Assembly (NCBI GenBank): GCA_030622125.1 | Contig: JAUXGM010000096.1 | Location: 1-8,220, forward strand | Direction of reading: 5' to 3' | DNA length: 8,220 bases | DNA from: a bacterium | GTDB taxonomy: Bacteria; AUK180 | The notes under the pieces: generated by a model | What the model saw: the letters and a program-made list of their open reading frames with translations, nothing else | What the model was told of the DNA's origin: nothing | Databases searched by the model: none | Made by a program: the position numbers and the translations under genes | In this document: positions 7,159 through 8,220 of the stretch, piece by piece | Position numbering within the stretch: the first letter of the stretch is position 1 | How the letters are laid out: the number at the start of each line of letters is the position of its first letter

Positions 7159-7189
7159 ACCCCGTTGATACGGGGTCATTCTGAACCCC
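7159..7189. repeat. Short palindrome ACCCCGT/ACGGGGT with an alternative pairing
   Basis: ACCCCGT (7159-7165) and ACGGGGT (7170-7176) form a perfect 7-bp stem with the loop TGAT. GGGGT (7172-7176) can instead pair with ACCCC (7185-7189), so two exclusive hairpins are possible. The segment also contains the second GTCATTCTGA copy (7175-7184). There is no T-run after it, so it is not a standard terminator. Confidence 0.65.
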
Positions 7190-7198
7190 TTCCCTCCC

Positions 7199-7249
7199 GT
7201 CATTCCTGCCCCGCATCAAGTGCGGGATAAACTCCGGCAGGAATCCAGT
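7199..7249. repeat. REP-like nested palindrome, GTCATTCCTGCC...GGCAGGAATCCAG
   Basis: The outer arms ATTCCTGCC (7202-7210) and GGCAGGAAT (7236-7244) are perfect 9-bp inverted repeats. Inside them, CCCGCA (7210-7215) and TGCGGG (7221-7226) form a second stem with the loop TCAAG. The GTCATTCC...GGAATCCAG ends are like widely dispersed bacterial intergenic repeats. Folded RNA or DNA would give a strong cruciform-type structure that could also stop transcription. Confidence 0.8.
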
Positions 7250-7260
7250 ATTTCTTTTCT

Positions 7261-7292
7261 TCACTCATATACTCATTCTCTCATCCACTCAT
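7261..7292. repeat. Octamer tandem repeat (NNACTCAT type)
   Basis: Four consecutive 8-bp units: TCACTCAT, ATACTCAT, TCTCTCAT, CCACTCAT. A fifth unit, CTACTTTT, is decayed. The last four bases (TCAT) are invariant and the first two vary. It lies directly after the nested palindrome. Confidence 0.7.
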
Positions 7293-7371
7293 CTACTTTT
7301 ACCTAACCCAACGCTCAAAATTTCTTTCATTCCCCGTCTTTGTTTTTACCCCAAACTTATGAAAATAGTTA

Positions 7372-7412
7372 TTTCGTATTTAACCAAATACGAAAATACA
7401 ATCACCGTCCCC
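7372..7412. repeat. Perfect hairpin followed by an ACCGTCCCC tail
   Basis: TTTCGTATTT (7372-7381) and AAATACGAAA (7386-7395) form a perfect 10-bp stem around the loop AACC. ATACAATC and ACCGTCCCC follow (to 7412). A hairpin with a conserved GTCCCC foot recalls REP-type elements mobilised by RAYT transposases, but no transposase gene is seen. It could also be a dyad operator for the ORF6N gene about 150 bp away. Confidence 0.6.
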
Positions 7413-7418
7413 ATTTTG

Positions 7419-7466
7419 ATATGCGAATATGCGAATATGCGAATATGCGAATATGCGAATATGCGA
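7419..7466. repeat. Octamer tandem repeat, six exact copies of ATATGCGA
   Basis: Six identical 8-bp units run from 7419 to 7466, then decay to ATGTGTGC. Exact copies suggest recent expansion by slippage. The array ends 77 bp before the ORF6N start codon, just upstream of any likely promoter. Copy-number changes would shift upstream sites relative to the promoter. Confidence 0.95.
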
Positions 7467-7498
7467 ATGTGTGCATACAAGAAATTTACAAAAATCAT

Positions 7499-7526
7499 TT
7501 GATTTATTTTGATAATTGAGTAAAAT
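7499..7526 (+). promoter_or_regulatory. Candidate promoter of the ORF6N gene (weak)
   Basis: TTGATT (7499-7504) and TAAAAT (7521-7526) are spaced 16 bp apart, a passable -35/-10 pair. The predicted transcript start would fall in or next to the ribosome binding site, which is awkward. TTTACA (7485-7490) with GATAAT (7511-7516) is an alternative, but its 20-bp spacing is too long. Confidence 0.2.
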
Positions 7527-7543
7527 ATGAGAAAGGAGCACTT

Positions 7544-8220
7544 ATGCAAAATGCTGATGAAAGTAAGATAAAAAAATTAGATAAAATACAAAGGTTGATT
7601 CATAATATCAGAGGTTTCCAGGTTATGCTGGATAGTGATTTAGCTCAGTTATATGGAGTGAAAACAAAAGTTTTAAATCAGGCTGTGAAAAGAAATATTG
7701 AAAGATTTCCAGAAAAATTTATGTTTCAATTGACTAAAGAGGAAAAAAATGAACTGGTCACAAATTGTGACCACCTTAAAAAACTTAAATTTTCACCTAC
7801 ATTACCCTATGCCTTTACTGAGCAGGGAATTGTAATGCTTTCTGCTGTTTTGAAAAGTGATATCGCAATAAAAATGAGTATCAAAATCATTGAAGCGTTT
7901 GTTGAAATGCGTAAATTTATATTAAACAACGCCAACATTTTTACAAAGATTGAGAATATTGAAAAAAATCAAATAAAATACCAAATAGGAACAGAACAAA
8001 AATTTGAAGAAGTATTCAAAGCACTTGAAAACAAAGAAACACTACCGAAACAGGGAATATTCTTTAATGGACAGGTATTTGATGCCTATAAATTTGTATC
8101 AGGTTTGATTCGTTCTGCGAAAAAGTCCATTATTTTAATTGATAATTATATTGATGAGACTGTTTTAACTTTATTAATAAAACGAAAAAAAAATGTTAAA
8201 GTAATTATTTATACAAAAAA
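7544..8220 (+). CDS. ORF6N-domain protein (3' end outside the window)
   Basis: ORF6N is a predicted DNA-binding domain first noted in phage antirepressor-like proteins and common in chromosomal accessory genes of unknown role. The frame is open to the window edge (225 codons). The ORF6N core spans about residues 20-125: IRGFQVMLDSDLAQLYGV, TKVLNQAVKRN, RFPEKFMFQLT, PYAFTEQGIVMLSAVL and IIEAFVEMRKF. A probable coiled linker (about 125-165) follows. The next part, QGIFFNGQVFDAYKFVSGLIRSAKKSIILIDNY in two stretches from residue 170, matches a C-terminal domain I recall on longer ORF6N proteins, with a fold possibly like phospholipase D-type nucleases; its active-site region is beyond the window. 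The ATG at 7544 has AAAGGAG (7532-7538) 5 nt upstream. It is unrelated to the fab operon and has its own leader. The molecular function is unknown. Confidence 0.88.
   Translation, partial: MQNADESKIKKLDKIQRLIHNIRGFQVMLDSDLAQLYGVKTKVLNQAVKRNIERFPEKFMFQLTKEEKNELVTNCDHLKKLKFSPTLPYAFTEQGIVMLSAVLKSDIAIKMSIKIIEAFVEMRKFILNNANIFTKIENIEKNQIKYQIGTEQKFEEVFKALENKETLPKQGIFFNGQVFDAYKFVSGLIRSAKKSIILIDNYIDETVLTLLIKRKKNVKVIIYTK

Larger units (their letters stand above)
7016..7543. other. Repeat-rich intergenic region without a supported gene
   Basis: These 528 bp separate the fatty-acid/rnc operon from the ORF6N gene. Short open frames here, such as + 7359-7502 and one on the minus strand across 7346-7549, read through the ATATGCGA repeat and give repetitive peptides without a convincing ribosome binding site. 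The region instead holds a heptamer array, several REP-like palindromes, two octamer arrays and a perfect hairpin, listed separately. No clear Rho-independent terminator with a T-run follows the radical SAM stop; the palindromes at 7159-7244 may serve that purpose. Confidence 0.75.

Noticed and set aside
7016-7300. Insertion sequence with terminal inverted repeats
   Set aside because: The palindromes are short and local, there is no transposase frame, and no target-site duplication could be identified.
7419-7466. CRISPR array or replication-origin iterons
   Set aside because: The units are 8 bp and contiguous with no spacers, so this is not CRISPR. There is no replication initiator gene or DnaA-box cluster, so iterons are not supported.
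7359-7502. Short + strand open frame beginning MKIVISYLTK
   Set aside because: It reads through the hairpin and octamer array, has no ribosome binding site and resembles no known protein.
7346-7549. 67-codon open frame on the minus strand across the ATATGCGA array
   Set aside because: Its peptide is a repeat of HIRIFAYS-type units created by the octamer array, and it overlaps the start of the ORF6N gene. No ribosome binding site or family resemblance is seen.

Overview
The window holds a compact bacterial fatty-acid biosynthesis operon, all on the + strand. It is followed by a repeat-rich intergenic stretch and the start of an accessory ORF6N-domain gene. The DNA is AT-rich, with short spacers, overlapping stop/start codons and Shine-Dalgarno-type ribosome binding sites. 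The order plsX-fabH-fabD-fabG-acpP-fabF-rnc-radical SAM is a common chromosomal arrangement in Firmicutes-like and several Gram-negative lineages, so it does not fix the phylum. The ORF6N gene and the mix of REP-like palindromes with 7- and 8-bp tandem repeats suggest an uncultured or environmental low-GC bacterium, perhaps of the FCB group or a related candidate phylum. That placement is a weak inference.

Positions 1-5212 encode the type II fatty acid machinery. PlsX (5' end outside the window) sends acyl chains from acyl-ACP to phospholipid synthesis. FabH starts chains, FabD loads malonate onto ACP, FabG reduces the 3-keto group, AcpP carries the chain and FabF elongates it. All expected catalytic residues of the Fab enzymes are visible. 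A hairpin followed by a T-run lies between acpP and fabF and probably lowers expression of fabF and the downstream genes relative to ACP.

Positions 5199-7015 encode RNase III and an Elp3-like radical SAM protein, chained to fabF by overlapping reading frames. Both probably start with TTG. The RNase III has Asn where the family usually has a metal-binding Asp. The radical SAM gene carries an in-frame insertion of about 150 bp that includes a degenerate heptanucleotide tandem repeat.

Positions 7016-7543 contain no convincing gene. They are packed with repeats: a heptameric GTCAAAG array, three GTCATTC-type palindromic units, an octameric ACTCAT array, a perfect 10-bp hairpin next to ACCGTCCCC, and six exact copies of ATATGCGA. 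The window ends inside an ORF6N-domain gene (7544 onward). Its C-terminal part resembles a domain often attached to ORF6N proteins and is cut off by the window edge.

No clearly new multi-gene system is visible. The most unusual signals are the clustered 7/8-mer repeats, one of them inside a conserved gene without breaking it, and the RNase III active-site substitution.
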